The translations under genes were made by a program, and so were the position numbers. A model generated the notes under the pieces. The model saw only the letters and a program-made list of their open reading frames with translations, was not told the origin of the DNA and searched no databases. 64,000 nt of DNA, taken from contig NZ_CALPCE010000003.1 in assembly GCF_943192945.1 (NCBI RefSeq), positions 62,001-126,000 of the forward strand. Reading direction: 5' to 3'. Positions within the stretch are counted from its first letter, which is position 1. Every line of letters starts with the position of its first letter. Below are positions 26,487 to 34,159 of this stretch, piece by piece. Source of the stretch: Anaerocaecibacter muris. GTDB taxonomy: Bacteria; Bacillota; Clostridia; Christensenellales; Pumilibacteraceae.

Positions 26487-26564
26487 AAACACCTCCGAAA
26501 TGTGTAATTACCGTTAAGCGAATAACACTACTTATATAGTGTGACAAAAATCGCAAAAAAACGC

Positions 26565-26603
26565 AAAAAACCCCTTGTACGACGCCATTGTCGTTCAAAG
26601 AGG
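26565..26603 (-). promoter_or_regulatory. Terminator-like hairpin in the oppA leader (attenuator candidate)
   Basis: On the minus strand CCTCTTTG-a-ACGAC pairs with GTCGT-a-CAAGGGG, then T6. It begins about 7 nt after the predicted transcript start and lies about 80 nt before the oppA ATG. Unless read through, transcripts would stop after about 50 nt. Confidence 0.6.
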
Positions 26604-26616
26604 TTCGATTTTGGGT

Positions 26617-26645
26617 ATTATAATATTAAAATATGCGTTTGTCAA
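26617..26645 (-). promoter_or_regulatory. Perfect consensus promoter of oppA
   Basis: TTGACA, 17-nt spacer, TATAAT on the minus strand. Confidence 0.85.
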
Positions 26646-26685
26646 GCATTTTTTGAAAGATTTTTGATGTTTGTCAAGCATTTTT
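26637..26685. repeat. Two direct copies of a 17-bp sequence around the oppA -35 box
   Basis: GTTTGTCAAGCATTTTT occurs at 26637-26653 and 26669-26685, 32 bp apart (three helical turns). The first contains the -35 box. They may be tandem regulator sites or a duplicated -35 region. Confidence 0.6.
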
Positions 26686-26776
26686 CAGTAACTTTTTGAA
26701 TTTTTTTGAAAAAATCTTATTTGTACTGTGCTTAACCTGAAAAATCATACTGTTTGGACGTCCTATCGTGCCAAAT

Positions 26777-26805
26777 ATGATACCACAACAGCCGCAAAAA
26801 GTCAA
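26777..26805 (-). promoter_or_regulatory. Second, upstream promoter facing oppA
   Basis: TTGACT, 17-nt spacer, TATCAT on the minus strand. Its spacer resembles that of the transposase promoter at 27931-27959. Confidence 0.5.
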
Positions 26806-26826
26806 ACAAACCTGTTTCAAGACAGT

Positions 26827-26856
26827 AAAAAACCGCTCTGCGTCATTTCGCAGGGC
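26827..26856 (-). terminator. Terminator of the transposase gene
   Basis: Minus strand GCCCTGCG and CGCAGAGC arms (one mismatch), then TTTTTT. Confidence 0.65.
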
Positions 26857-26886
26857 TTTTCTCCCCTCTCTTTCGTATTGTTTCGT

Positions 26887-27900
26887 CTATGCCGCTCTGC
26901 CTTTGAGAAATCGGACTGCGTATTTTTCTCTGTTCTCTTTCAGGAGTTCGAGCAATTCGGCTCTTTTCTGAATCGGCGTAAGCCATACGCGTTTGCCCTC
27001 TTTGTTCCGCAGTTGAGAATGAGGACGGTTATTGTATCGCACGTTCCACGCCTGCATTTTTTCTCTCAACTCCTCGTAGGTCGTAAATGTCAGATGATTA
27101 TAAAATGCCTCTTGGTCGCTCCTATGACTGCGCTCTACTTTCCCGTTATGACGCGGCGTTCTTATGCGTATGAGTTGGTGTTTGATTTTCAGTTGCGTAA
27201 GGAGTTTATCGAGAATATGTACCGTACTCTCTTTCGTGTGCTGCGGGTTCGTGAACTCGGTACCGTTATCGGTCTGAATAATCTCAGGCGCGTACCCGAA
27301 ATATACGATTGCCCGCTTTACAAAATCTACCGTTGAATATCCCGATTTTTCTTTGTACGGGTACAGGAACCGTTCTCGCGTCGCCTCGTCGATTATCGTG
27401 TATTGATAATACCACTCTTTTCGGAAATGCCCTTTATTGCAATCACGCGGAACATACTTAACGTCCATTTGCCATTTATAGCCGAGCATTAAAGGCGTAT
27501 CGTATGGCTTAGGGTCATACGGCGTTTTCTTGATTTCCTGCGACGGGCGCAGTCCGTGTTTTACCACAAAACGATAAAACCCGAAATAGGTGCGTGAATA
27601 ACCGTATCGCGTTCGTAACTCGCCTAATGCCTCTGTGTAACTTATATCGGGGTTCTCATCAAACAATTCCCGTATATGCTCCTCCTCTTGCACAGAGTGC
27701 GCGTTCGGGTGCGGCGTCAGCGGAACTTTTGAGCCGTTTTCGAGGCTGTCGAGCGTGCCGTCGTATTTTGCTTTCCAACGCCATAGACTACGTTCGGTAC
27801 ACTTGAACGCATACGCCACTTTGAGAATATCGACCTTATCGACAAGCCACATTTTTAAGGCAGCCTGTTTTTGTCTTGCGGTATATTCCATTCCTTTCAT
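26887..27900 (-). CDS. IS481-family DDE transposase
   Basis: 337 residues; start MKGMEYTARQKQ behind GAGGTG. An N-terminal HTH (about 10-55: AYAFKCTERSLWRWKAKYDG) is followed by an HTH_32-like region and the rve core: first Asp in YKWQMDVKYVP, second in IIQTDNGTEFTNP, and the Glu in HNGKVERSHRSDQEAFY. The C-terminal NNRPHSQL motif is intact. It appears complete, with its own promoter and terminator. Clear terminal inverted repeats and a target duplication were not found, so element ends are unset. It sits between oppA and the prophage remnant. Confidence 0.92.
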   Translation of the reverse strand: MKGMEYTARQKQAALKMWLVDKVDILKVAYAFKCTERSLWRWKAKYDGTLDSLENGSKVPLTPHPNAHSVQEEEHIRELFDENPDISYTEALGELRTRYGYSRTYFGFYRFVVKHGLRPSQEIKKTPYDPKPYDTPLMLGYKWQMDVKYVPRDCNKGHFRKEWYYQYTIIDEATRERFLYPYKEKSGYSTVDFVKRAIVYFGYAPEIIQTDNGTEFTNPQHTKESTVHILDKLLTQLKIKHQLIRIRTPRHNGKVERSHRSDQEAFYNHLTFTTYEELREKMQAWNVRYNNRPHSQLRNKEGKRVWLTPIQKRAELLELLKENREKYAVRFLKGRAA

Positions 27901-27930
27901 CGTCAGCACCTCTTTCGCATATTTTTACGC

Positions 27931-27959
27931 ATTATAGCACAAAAACCGAAAAAACTCAA
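27931..27959 (-). promoter_or_regulatory. Promoter of the transposase gene
   Basis: TTGAGT, 17-nt spacer, TATAAT on the minus strand. Confidence 0.65.
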
Positions 27960-27979
27960 GCCCCGCGCCGCCGAGCCGC

Positions 27980-28008
27980 TTGCAAAATTACCTTCAGCGT
28001 GCTATAAT
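27980..28008 (+). promoter_or_regulatory. Promoter of the plus-strand cassette
   Basis: TTGCAA, 17-nt spacer, TATAAT. It is divergent from the transposase promoter, with only 20 bp between the two -35 boxes. Confidence 0.65.
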
Positions 28009-28041
28009 TATCACAACTACATACTTACGGAGGAGTATATT

Positions 28042-28095
28042 ATGCTGCTCTCTTGTATGAGAACTACTTTGTCGGAGGTGCGCTATGCGTCTTGA
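28042..28095 (+). CDS. 17-codon leader ORF
   Basis: ATG at 28042 has GGAGGAG 7 nt upstream and encodes 17 residues beginning MLLSCMRTTLSEV. Its stop codon lies 8 nt beyond the start of the next gene, whose own GGAGGTG site is inside this ORF. The arrangement implies translational coupling. No resemblance to known leader peptides was seen. Confidence 0.5.
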   Translation: MLLSCMRTTLSEVRYAS

Positions 28096-28501
28096 TTTTC
28101 GTTTTCAAAAGTACGATTCTAAACTTGCAACGATTGTATCGTTGTTTCAGAGCGGTATCGTGGGTTGGATATTCCTTTTCCCCATTTGCTGTATTCCTGC
28201 CTTTATTTGCCTTGCCTGCAACGTAAGCGGTGCGATTGTAGGAGCATTATTCGGCGTCGGCGGTGTTCTTTCGATAATCGCGTACATTCTTTTTTGCAAA
28301 TTCGTAAAACCTGAAAAGATTGATGAACGCGCTCGTAAGAGAAAACAAGCAAAACACTCACAAGATACCGATACCTCCCCTTTCCAAGATTATCAGTCGG
28401 AGGAGGAACGTAGGAGAAATATTCTTATACGCTCTTATGTAGGCTCTCAGATTGCGTCAGAAAAGCGTTCCGAACAGGAAAATAAAAATAACCTCAACTA
28501 A
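28085..28501 (+). CDS. Small membrane protein of unknown function
   Basis: 138 residues. Two hydrophobic segments (about 20-45 and 48-72, GIVGWIFLFPICCIPAFICL and GAIVGALFGVGGVLSIIAYI) are followed by a long basic then mixed-charge cytoplasmic tail (ERARKRKQAKHSQ...). GGAGGTG precedes the ATG. It is the only plus-strand gene between 1 kb and 50 kb, with its own promoter, leader ORF and terminator, and lower GC than the opp genes. It is probably cargo of the mobile region. No family recognised. Confidence 0.6.
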   Translation: MRLDFRFQKYDSKLATIVSLFQSGIVGWIFLFPICCIPAFICLACNVSGAIVGALFGVGGVLSIIAYILFCKFVKPEKIDERARKRKQAKHSQDTDTSPFQDYQSEEERRRNILIRSYVGSQIASEKRSEQENKNNLN

Positions 28502-28539
28502 TCACAACTTAATCAATCTCAAAAAAATTTGAAAATCAA

Positions 28540-28585
28540 ACAGACTGCCCGTCCTAAAGTCCGACAGACAGTCTGTTATTTTTTA
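28540..28585 (+). terminator. Terminator of the plus-strand cassette
   Basis: Arms ACAGACTG (28540-28547) and CAGTCTGT (28569-28576), then a TTATTTTTT tract. Confidence 0.75.
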
Positions 28586-28625
28586 TATATATTTCTTTTT
28601 GTCTTTAGTTTTGTTTTGTTTTTAT

Positions 28626-28685
28626 TTGCATAAATTTGCATTGCGTTTGATATGCAAAAGCATTGCATTTGCATAAGAATTGCAT
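28626..28685. repeat. Cluster of six TTGCAT motifs
   Basis: Five direct TTGCAT copies (626, 636, 663, 669, 680) and one inverted (652) lie within 60 bp immediately after the last prophage gene. Iteron-like; the function is unknown. Confidence 0.55.
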
Positions 28686-29674
28686 TACTCTTGCACGGGT
28701 ATTTTTTCCGTGTTTTCAAGGGAAATATCGACCTCTGTCAATGCTGTTTTCGGCTCCTCTACTTGTACGGGTTCGGGCGTAGATTCTATATACTGAATAG
28801 CCCGCTGTAACAAATCTGATTGGTCGCCTATGTAGTTTATAGTTGCAACCGTGATATTGTCATACCCCGATTTATAGCCTAAAAAGCCATTCAGAACGAT
28901 AGGCAGCAGTTTCAAACAGCACGCCGCAAATGTAGCCCACGTCGGGTTTACGATGACGTCAAGCATTATTACGCCCGTAAGAACTGAGGTTATACAGGTC
29001 GTACAGAATTTCGAGCCAAACGTCAGAGCGCGTTTCGTTTCGGGTTTAACGCCCAAAGGACTGCGGCTTGCACTCCCGCGTCCGCGCTTTAATATCATTT
29101 CGGGCGTAAGTTTTACAGGCTTAGTTTTGTTCGCCCGTAGAATCGCCGCAATTTGAACCACAGACAATTTTTCGTTTTTCTGCAACGTCTTTTTATCCTT
29201 GCCGCAATACTCTTTTTGATAGTCCGAATAGGATATGCCGACCTCAGTCAGAATCGCTGTCCGTGCGCTTTCGAGTTCGTCATCAATGTAATATCTGCAA
29301 AACTCCATAAGCCGCCCCTGCATTTTGCGGTCAACGACAATTTTTTTCAGTTCGTCGTAATGTTTATGCGCCTCGCTGTATGCGTCGGTATTTTTCCCTG
29401 CACGCACGCCCGACGAGTAAAAGTTCGCAAACATTGAATATGTGCAAAACAGCAGAATGAAAAACGTCAGACCGAACTGCGCCCACCCCAAGCCGTTTGA
29501 CAAGTTTATATCCGTCGTGAATACGACGACAACGATAAAAACTATAAAAAAGCCGATGAACCACGCCGCATTGTTTACCACGGAGCGCGTAACGCGCCGC
29601 TGCGCCCGATTGATTTTTTCCATTCCCGTTGTGCGTTTCTCTCCGCCGTCGTGTTTTATAGGTTCCATACTCAT
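28685..29674 (-). CDS. Prophage membrane protein of unknown function
   Basis: 329 residues. Two membrane helices near the N-terminus (about 36-57 and 68-86), a charged central domain (about 95-215), two more hydrophobic stretches (about 225-270), and a Glu/Pro-rich C-terminus. Start behind GGAGGT, overlapping the upstream stop as TAATG. It is last in the operon downstream of the DGR target. Not a recognisable holin or lysin. Confidence 0.6.
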   Translation of the reverse strand: MSMEPIKHDGGEKRTTGMEKINRAQRRVTRSVVNNAAWFIGFFIVFIVVVVFTTDINLSNGLGWAQFGLTFFILLFCTYSMFANFYSSGVRAGKNTDAYSEAHKHYDELKKIVVDRKMQGRLMEFCRYYIDDELESARTAILTEVGISYSDYQKEYCGKDKKTLQKNEKLSVVQIAAILRANKTKPVKLTPEMILKRGRGSASRSPLGVKPETKRALTFGSKFCTTCITSVLTGVIMLDVIVNPTWATFAACCLKLLPIVLNGFLGYKSGYDNITVATINYIGDQSDLLQRAIQYIESTPEPVQVEEPKTALTEVDISLENTEKIPVQE

Positions 29675-30075
29675 TATTCGCTACCTCCGTCGCCCGATTC
29701 ATCATCAATCGGCTTATCGGGCTTACTCTCCACTTTTTCTCCGATTTTATGTAGTCCTGCGCCTATCAGGTTCGCTACAAGCCCTATCAGGCAGATAATA
29801 GCCATTTGGTCGATAATATTTCTAAGCGCGATGACAAACACCGTTATGACCGTCCATATCAACCACGCGGCGGGCGATTTCAGGTATTGCTTTATAACGC
29901 GAATAAGCGGTATCGCGGACAGCAGAGCAAACACCACGAACAAGCCCGAAATTGTCGCCGTAGAACTTTTATCGACCCATACGGGGAATTGTGAGAGAGT
30001 CGCCGCAAGAGGAGCCGCCACGTCCACGACAAGCGCGGACGTTTTGATTATCTTTCCTTTTGTCGCGTTTCTCAT
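29674..30075 (-). CDS. Small prophage membrane protein, holin-like in layout
   Basis: 133 residues from MRNATKGK, which has GGAGGAG upstream. Three to four membrane helices (about 14-30, 42-60, 72-92, 95-113) and an acidic tail ending DESGDGGSE. Size and layout are compatible with a holin, but no endolysin is nearby, so that label is only a guess. Coupled to both neighbours by spacing of a few bases. Confidence 0.55.
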   Translation of the reverse strand: MRNATKGKIIKTSALVVDVAAPLAATLSQFPVWVDKSSTATISGLFVVFALLSAIPLIRVIKQYLKSPAAWLIWTVITVFVIALRNIIDQMAIICLIGLVANLIGAGLHKIGEKVESKPDKPIDDESGDGGSE

Positions 30076-30077
30076 AA

Positions 30078-30728
30078 TCACTCCTCCGTCTTTTCCGCCT
30101 CAGGTTCCTGCTCCATTTCGACCATTTCGACCGATAACAGTTTTTCGTCGTCGCTCGTCGTTTTCAATACGTCGGCATATTTGAGATTTACCAAATCTTT
30201 TACGCCCTGCGGCAGATTTTTCGAGTTGGCATATACCGTCGCAAGAATATCCAAAACGGCGCGGGTCTGCACGACCATAGCGGCTACAAATTTATAGCGT
30301 TCACTTTCGGTATTCTCGTAAGACGTGATTTTTTTCTCAATCGCGTTATAATTTTCGATGAGATTATTTAACCCGCCGATTACCTCAGACTGTGAATTAT
30401 TTGTAAACGACGTATCTTTACCGATTCGCAGTAAACTCTTTTTCGATTTTACGGTATTATAGATGAGCATAACGAACATAACAATATCGGTTAAAATCGT
30501 TACGATTTCAACCTTATGCTCGTTTAGCCATTCCCCGACCCTGCCGAGAAAAGTGGGGTTATCCGTTTCATCGACTGTTTCTGCGGGCGGCTCCGCGCCG
30601 TCATCGACCGTTGCCGCGTATGCAGTCTGAGTTGCCGCGGGTTCCGTTGTAAACCCGAAAAGCAACGTGAGCGATAATAGCACGCAAACGGACGCGGCGA
30701 TTATCAAAATTCTTTTTTTCATAGTCAT
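30078..30728 (-). CDS. Secreted or membrane-anchored prophage protein
   Basis: 216 residues with a clear signal sequence (KKRILIIAASVCVLLSLTLLFG, possible cleavage after AYAA), an acidic linker, one membrane helix (about 72-90), then a helical domain and a Glu-rich tail. AGGAGG precedes the ATG. No family recognised. A signal peptide is unusual for a phage structural gene and suggests host-surface exposure of the product. Confidence 0.6.
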   Translation of the reverse strand: MTMKKRILIIAASVCVLLSLTLLFGFTTEPAATQTAYAATVDDGAEPPAETVDETDNPTFLGRVGEWLNEHKVEIVTILTDIVMFVMLIYNTVKSKKSLLRIGKDTSFTNNSQSEVIGGLNNLIENYNAIEKKITSYENTESERYKFVAAMVVQTRAVLDILATVYANSKNLPQGVKDLVNLKYADVLKTTSDDEKLLSVEMVEMEQEPEAEKTEE

Positions 30729-30743
30729 AATTATACCCTCCTG

Positions 30744-31199
30744 TTACGTTACGTCGTAACCCTCAAGCAACTTGTTTAATTTCGTTTCAAGCCCCGAATA
30801 TTTATCAAACAGCATTTTAATATCGTTTCTTATCTCTTGCATTTCGACCCGTGTTTCCGCTATCTGTTGCGGAATATCGCCGTCGTTCGGACGAACGAAT
30901 ATGCCACCTTTGGTGTTACTTGCTTTTATGCCCTCGCACGTCCATTTTGGTGCGTTTACGGTGCCGTTGAGTAAAGTTACCACAATCGACACGTCGCCCG
31001 TCAGGAACGCCGCAGGAACGCCGCAAACGCCGTCTTTTATCTCTCTGTACAGAGAATCTTTCTGCCCGTTTACAATGATTGCCGTCGCCCCATCAGGCGC
31101 GTCCGTAAACGATATGTAGAGGTCGCCCGAAATAAATTCGGGCTGCCTCGTAAGCATAATTCCTTTACCGCTGTCTAAGAGCCTGTATTCCATTTTCAT
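30744..31199 (-). CDS. Prophage protein following the DGR target
   Basis: 151 residues. The first 100 are beta-rich (MLTRQPEFISGDLYISF..., ALPA-like immunoglobulin pattern); the last 45 form a coiled coil (QQIAETRVEMQEIRNDIKML). The plan resembles small phage baseplate or fibre-associated proteins that trimerise by a coiled coil. It starts 9 nt after the variable protein with GGAGG upstream, so it is likely to be a partner or chaperone of that protein. Confidence 0.5.
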   Translation of the reverse strand: MKMEYRLLDSGKGIMLTRQPEFISGDLYISFTDAPDGATAIIVNGQKDSLYREIKDGVCGVPAAFLTGDVSIVVTLLNGTVNAPKWTCEGIKASNTKGGIFVRPNDGDIPQQIAETRVEMQEIRNDIKMLFDKYSGLETKLNKLLEGYDVT

Positions 31200-31208
31200 A
31201 TAGCCCTC

Positions 31209-32951
31209 CTACTCCACGTTGCAATCAAGTTGGCACTTGATTCCATACAGTTTAATCGCACCGTCCGCGCCGTTTCGTTCGATTTTCACCCTTACCGCGA
31301 CGCAATAATAATTCACCCCACGCTCCTTGCTTTTGTTCGTGAAAACGTGATTATGTTTACTCAGTGCGGCAGTCGTGATATTATCCCATACGGGCTGCGT
31401 ATCATTCGCATTATTACTTGCAAGCACTTGTATTTTTGCGTCAAGTGGCGCAATCAAATCGAGTTGTACGTTTATCGCCTTAGGGCAAACAGCAATCTGA
31501 TTCCCGAACGGAACATACTCAAATTCTATGACGCCGCCTATCTTATTGAAATGTTTGGTCTGCGTCGCTGTAGCATTGTTATCGTCCATAACGACAATCT
31601 TTATCGTGTTGTCGCCTACGGGCAAATTATTCCACGTTTCGAGGTCAATTTCAAGTGTATTCTCCTGCGAACCCGTTGCGGTATATGTACGCAAAAGCGT
31701 CGTATTTACATACTCTTTGACTGTTACATTTACATCGTCGCCGTCGTACACAGTATATTTGTACTTGATTCGCGTCGCCGTATTTCCGAGCGCGGTATTA
31801 TCGCCCGAAATAAACGGAGGGTAATTATCCTGCACAACGACCGTTGACGCCGTTCGATATTCCCCCGATTGCGCTATACCCTTTACGGAACATACCCTAT
31901 ATTGAACGGTATTGATATTAGCGGTTATACTGTCAGTAAAAGAAATTCCGTCGCCGCTATATATCGGGTTAAACACGCCGCCGTTTATCGAACGCTCTAA
32001 AATATATTTTTCCGCACCCTCAACTGCGCTCCACGATACTTCAGCCTTTCCGCCCTCAATACCGCCCGTGTTATAGTCAGGGTTGCAATATATCGGCGTT
32101 TTGACCGCAATATTTTCGGGAGCGTCCACAGGCAAAAACAATTCATAGCAGCCCTCGTCGTCTACCGAGTCTGATACAAGAATATCAGATTTCAGATTAC
32201 AAAGCGGGCGCACGCCCCTCGTGCCGTGGTACGCAGTGTAGTAGTTCAACGAGCCGTCCGAATCGACGCCGCGGACGAGGCACGAGTACGACGAGTAAGG
32301 AGTTCTAAGCCACCAATACCACGCATTACCCTCAGTTCCACCGTCTTGCACGGTCGTTTGTCCTTGATAAGCAACTCTAACCGCGTTTGTGTTTTCCGCA
32401 AAAAGTGCGAGGATAGAACCCTCCGTAACTCCATTTTCTGCTGCACCAAATGTTTCGGCACGCGACGCCAAAAACACTTTACGCGTAATTGTTTCATAAG
32501 GACCATCGTCTAATGCGGGGTGGAGCGCAACCCTAATCGCCGTATCAAGTAGTGCTTTTTTGAACGCAGGCGAAAACTCGCTTAAAAATCCCGCTTTCGC
32601 AGAATAAGGGTTAGATGACACATAAGACGTGCTACTCGGTGCTTGGTCTGCACTATGACGCGCCGAATACCACACTCCTGCCTCCGCGTCCGAATTGAGC
32701 CATTGGTCAATATTCGATACGGAATACCTATTGTTGCCGTAATTCTTTCTGTTGCTGTCGGCGTTATTCGGCTCCTTTGCGTCAGCAGCACGCCGTGCAA
32801 TGATTTTTTCCGTTATAAGCGTAGTGCTACCGCTCGGATAATCGGTATGGTCGGTATCGGCTTTTACCCATACGATAGGAACTCCGAGATATTTTGTATC
32901 TTTTTCTTTTATTTTTGCCCCTATGGGCAAACTGCCTAATGTTTGCGACAT
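31209..32951 (-). CDS. DGR variable protein: C-type-lectin-like (DUF6273-type) domain plus FN3-like domains
   Basis: 580 residues. About 1-255 is a C-type-lectin-like domain of the kind annotated DUF6273, ending with WYWWLRTPY and GTRGVRPLC. The variable repeat encodes residues 217-250. Against the template, residues 219, 222, 224, 225, 228, 230, 237, 238, 239 and 242 are changed, mostly Asn (AAC/AAT) to Tyr, Leu, Gly, Asp, Thr or His. About 280-375 is FN3-like (EVSWSAVEGAEKYILERS), then another beta domain. The variable site is internal rather than C-terminal. Its ATG overlaps the reverse-transcriptase stop (TAATG). As the gene follows the tail fibre gene, it is probably a receptor-binding tip or a displayed ligand binder. 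Confidence 0.92.
   Translation of the reverse strand: MSQTLGSLPIGAKIKEKDTKYLGVPIVWVKADTDHTDYPSGSTTLITEKIIARRAADAKEPNNADSNRKNYGNNRYSVSNIDQWLNSDAEAGVWYSARHSADQAPSSTSYVSSNPYSAKAGFLSEFSPAFKKALLDTAIRVALHPALDDGPYETITRKVFLASRAETFGAAENGVTEGSILALFAENTNAVRVAYQGQTTVQDGGTEGNAWYWWLRTPYSSYSCLVRGVDSDGSLNYYTAYHGTRGVRPLCNLKSDILVSDSVDDEGCYELFLPVDAPENIAVKTPIYCNPDYNTGGIEGGKAEVSWSAVEGAEKYILERSINGGVFNPIYSGDGISFTDSITANINTVQYRVCSVKGIAQSGEYRTASTVVVQDNYPPFISGDNTALGNTATRIKYKYTVYDGDDVNVTVKEYVNTTLLRTYTATGSQENTLEIDLETWNNLPVGDNTIKIVVMDDNNATATQTKHFNKIGGVIEFEYVPFGNQIAVCPKAINVQLDLIAPLDAKIQVLASNNANDTQPVWDNITTAALSKHNHVFTNKSKERGVNYYCVAVRVKIERNGADGAIKLYGIKCQLDCNVE
32170..32189. promoter_or_regulatory. Hairpin just downstream of the variable repeat
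   Basis: Perfect 7-bp arms TCTGATA and TATCAGA with a 6-nt loop, 10 bp past the 3' end of the VR in sense direction. In the Bordetella phage DGR a hairpin at the same place boosts retrohoming; this copy has the same geometry. Confidence 0.6.
32200..32302 (-). repeat. DGR variable repeat (VR)
   Basis: 103 bp aligned without gaps to the template repeat at 34160-34262. Twelve mismatches, all at positions where the template has A in the sense strand: A to T five times, A to G four, A to C three. The sense 3' third (32200-32227) is unchanged, GC-rich, and serves as the likely initiation-of-mutagenic-homing site. Confidence 0.95.
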
Positions 32952-34003
32952 TATTTGTCCTCCTTTTTGAATAACTCATTATAGAGTTTATCTGTTTTTC
33001 TTATCAAATGATAGCAATTCCCGCGCTCAGCGTGTCCGCGCCAACTGCGATACGAACATTCGATACGGGTCATCGGCAACCTACCCTGTTCGTGCAAGCC
33101 TTTGAATTTTTTGAGGCGACGACAGATACCCGTTTTTGATTGCCGACGCAGTTTCCGTATAACCTTTCCGCTGTCGGTCAAATAAGTATGAAACCCCAAA
33201 AAGTCAATTCCGTTACGGAGCGGAGAAATTTGCGTTTTCTCATTCAGTTCAAGCCCAAGTTTGCCCACATAGGAGCGAATCTCGTTCAAGCATTTTTTCA
33301 GAAATTCTTTATCCTCGTGTATCAGGTAAAAGTCGTCCATATATCGACCGTAAAACTTAATGCCGAGTTTCTCTTTTATATAGTGGTCTAAACCATTCAG
33401 ATATAGCAGAGCAAAAAGTTGTGATGATTGATTTCCTATCGGTATGCCGACCTCTCCCTCTGTGCTGTCGATTATCATATCGAGCAACCATAATGTATTT
33501 TCACAGGAGATATGTTTGCGCAGTAACGATTTCAATATGCCGTGATTGATATTGTAGAAAAACTTTCTAATATCGCACTTAAGCACCCACCCGTCCGCCG
33601 ACTTGTGTTGACGATAGTATTTATGTAAAAATTCCGTCAGGCGGCTAAGCCCTAAATCGGTGCCTTTACCGACCTGCGAGGCGTAGTTATCGTATATAAA
33701 ACTTTTTATCAGTATCGGTTCGAGAACATTATCGCATAGCGAGTGTTGCACGACCTTATCCTTATAACTATTGCTCATCACAAGCCGTTCCTTAGGCTCG
33801 TAAACATAAAAACGGTTGTATGGTGCCAACGTGTACGTTTTGTTTTGCAGTTGGTACTTTAACAGCAGCAATGCCTCCATAAGATTGATTTCAAACTTGA
33901 TTGCTGCGTCTTTCCACCGTTTGCCTTTTCGAGCCTCTTTATACGCGTTATATAGATTCTTAAACGCGTAAATTCGTTCGTATAGCGTTTCATACTCCTG
34001 CAT
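32951..34003 (-). CDS. DGR-type reverse transcriptase
   Basis: 350 residues; start MQEYETLYERIYAFK behind AAGGAG. RT motifs in order: RLVMSNSYKDKVVQH (RT1-2), LKCDIRKFFYNI with catalytic D144 (RT3), EVGIPIGNQSSQLFALLYLN (RT4, the IGNQSSQ form typical of DGR and related RTs), and GRYMDDFYLI with D223/D224 (RT5), then NGIDFLGF (RT7). It should copy the TR-containing RNA into cDNA with errors opposite adenines, working with Avd. No intron-type maturase or endonuclease domain. Gene order is avd-TR-RT-variable gene. Confidence 0.95.
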   Translation of the reverse strand: MQEYETLYERIYAFKNLYNAYKEARKGKRWKDAAIKFEINLMEALLLLKYQLQNKTYTLAPYNRFYVYEPKERLVMSNSYKDKVVQHSLCDNVLEPILIKSFIYDNYASQVGKGTDLGLSRLTEFLHKYYRQHKSADGWVLKCDIRKFFYNINHGILKSLLRKHISCENTLWLLDMIIDSTEGEVGIPIGNQSSQLFALLYLNGLDHYIKEKLGIKFYGRYMDDFYLIHEDKEFLKKCLNEIRSYVGKLGLELNEKTQISPLRNGIDFLGFHTYLTDSGKVIRKLRRQSKTGICRRLKKFKGLHEQGRLPMTRIECSYRSWRGHAERGNCYHLIRKTDKLYNELFKKEDK

Positions 34004-34072
34004 AATTTCAACTCCTTGCCGCATATAGCCTGTGCCTTTTTGCAAATGCACTCACGTCGGCAATCTTGTGTT

Positions 34073-34091
34073 TATCCTTACGGAAAGGATA
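34073..34091 (-). ncRNA. Stem-loop in the DGR RNA between TR and RT
   Basis: TATCCTT and AAGGATA form a perfect 7-bp stem with 5-nt loop in the roughly 155-nt stretch between the TR and the RT start. In studied DGRs this part of the RNA is structured and primes cDNA synthesis; here that is inferred. Confidence 0.5.
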
Positions 34092-34159
34092 TGCCCTCCT
34101 TTGTTGGTGGAGTTCTGCTTTCGCCTTGAAAATGGCTACTCGGACTGACTTTTGCCCAC

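Noticed and set aside
29674-30075. Firm holin call for the small membrane protein
   Set aside because: Size and helices fit, but there is no endolysin or spanin nearby and no family motif, so it is left as holin-like only.
32951-34003. Reverse transcriptase as a group II intron or retron
   Set aside because: No intron RNA domain, maturase or endonuclease part, and no msr/msd; TR/VR repeats with adenine-only differences show a DGR.
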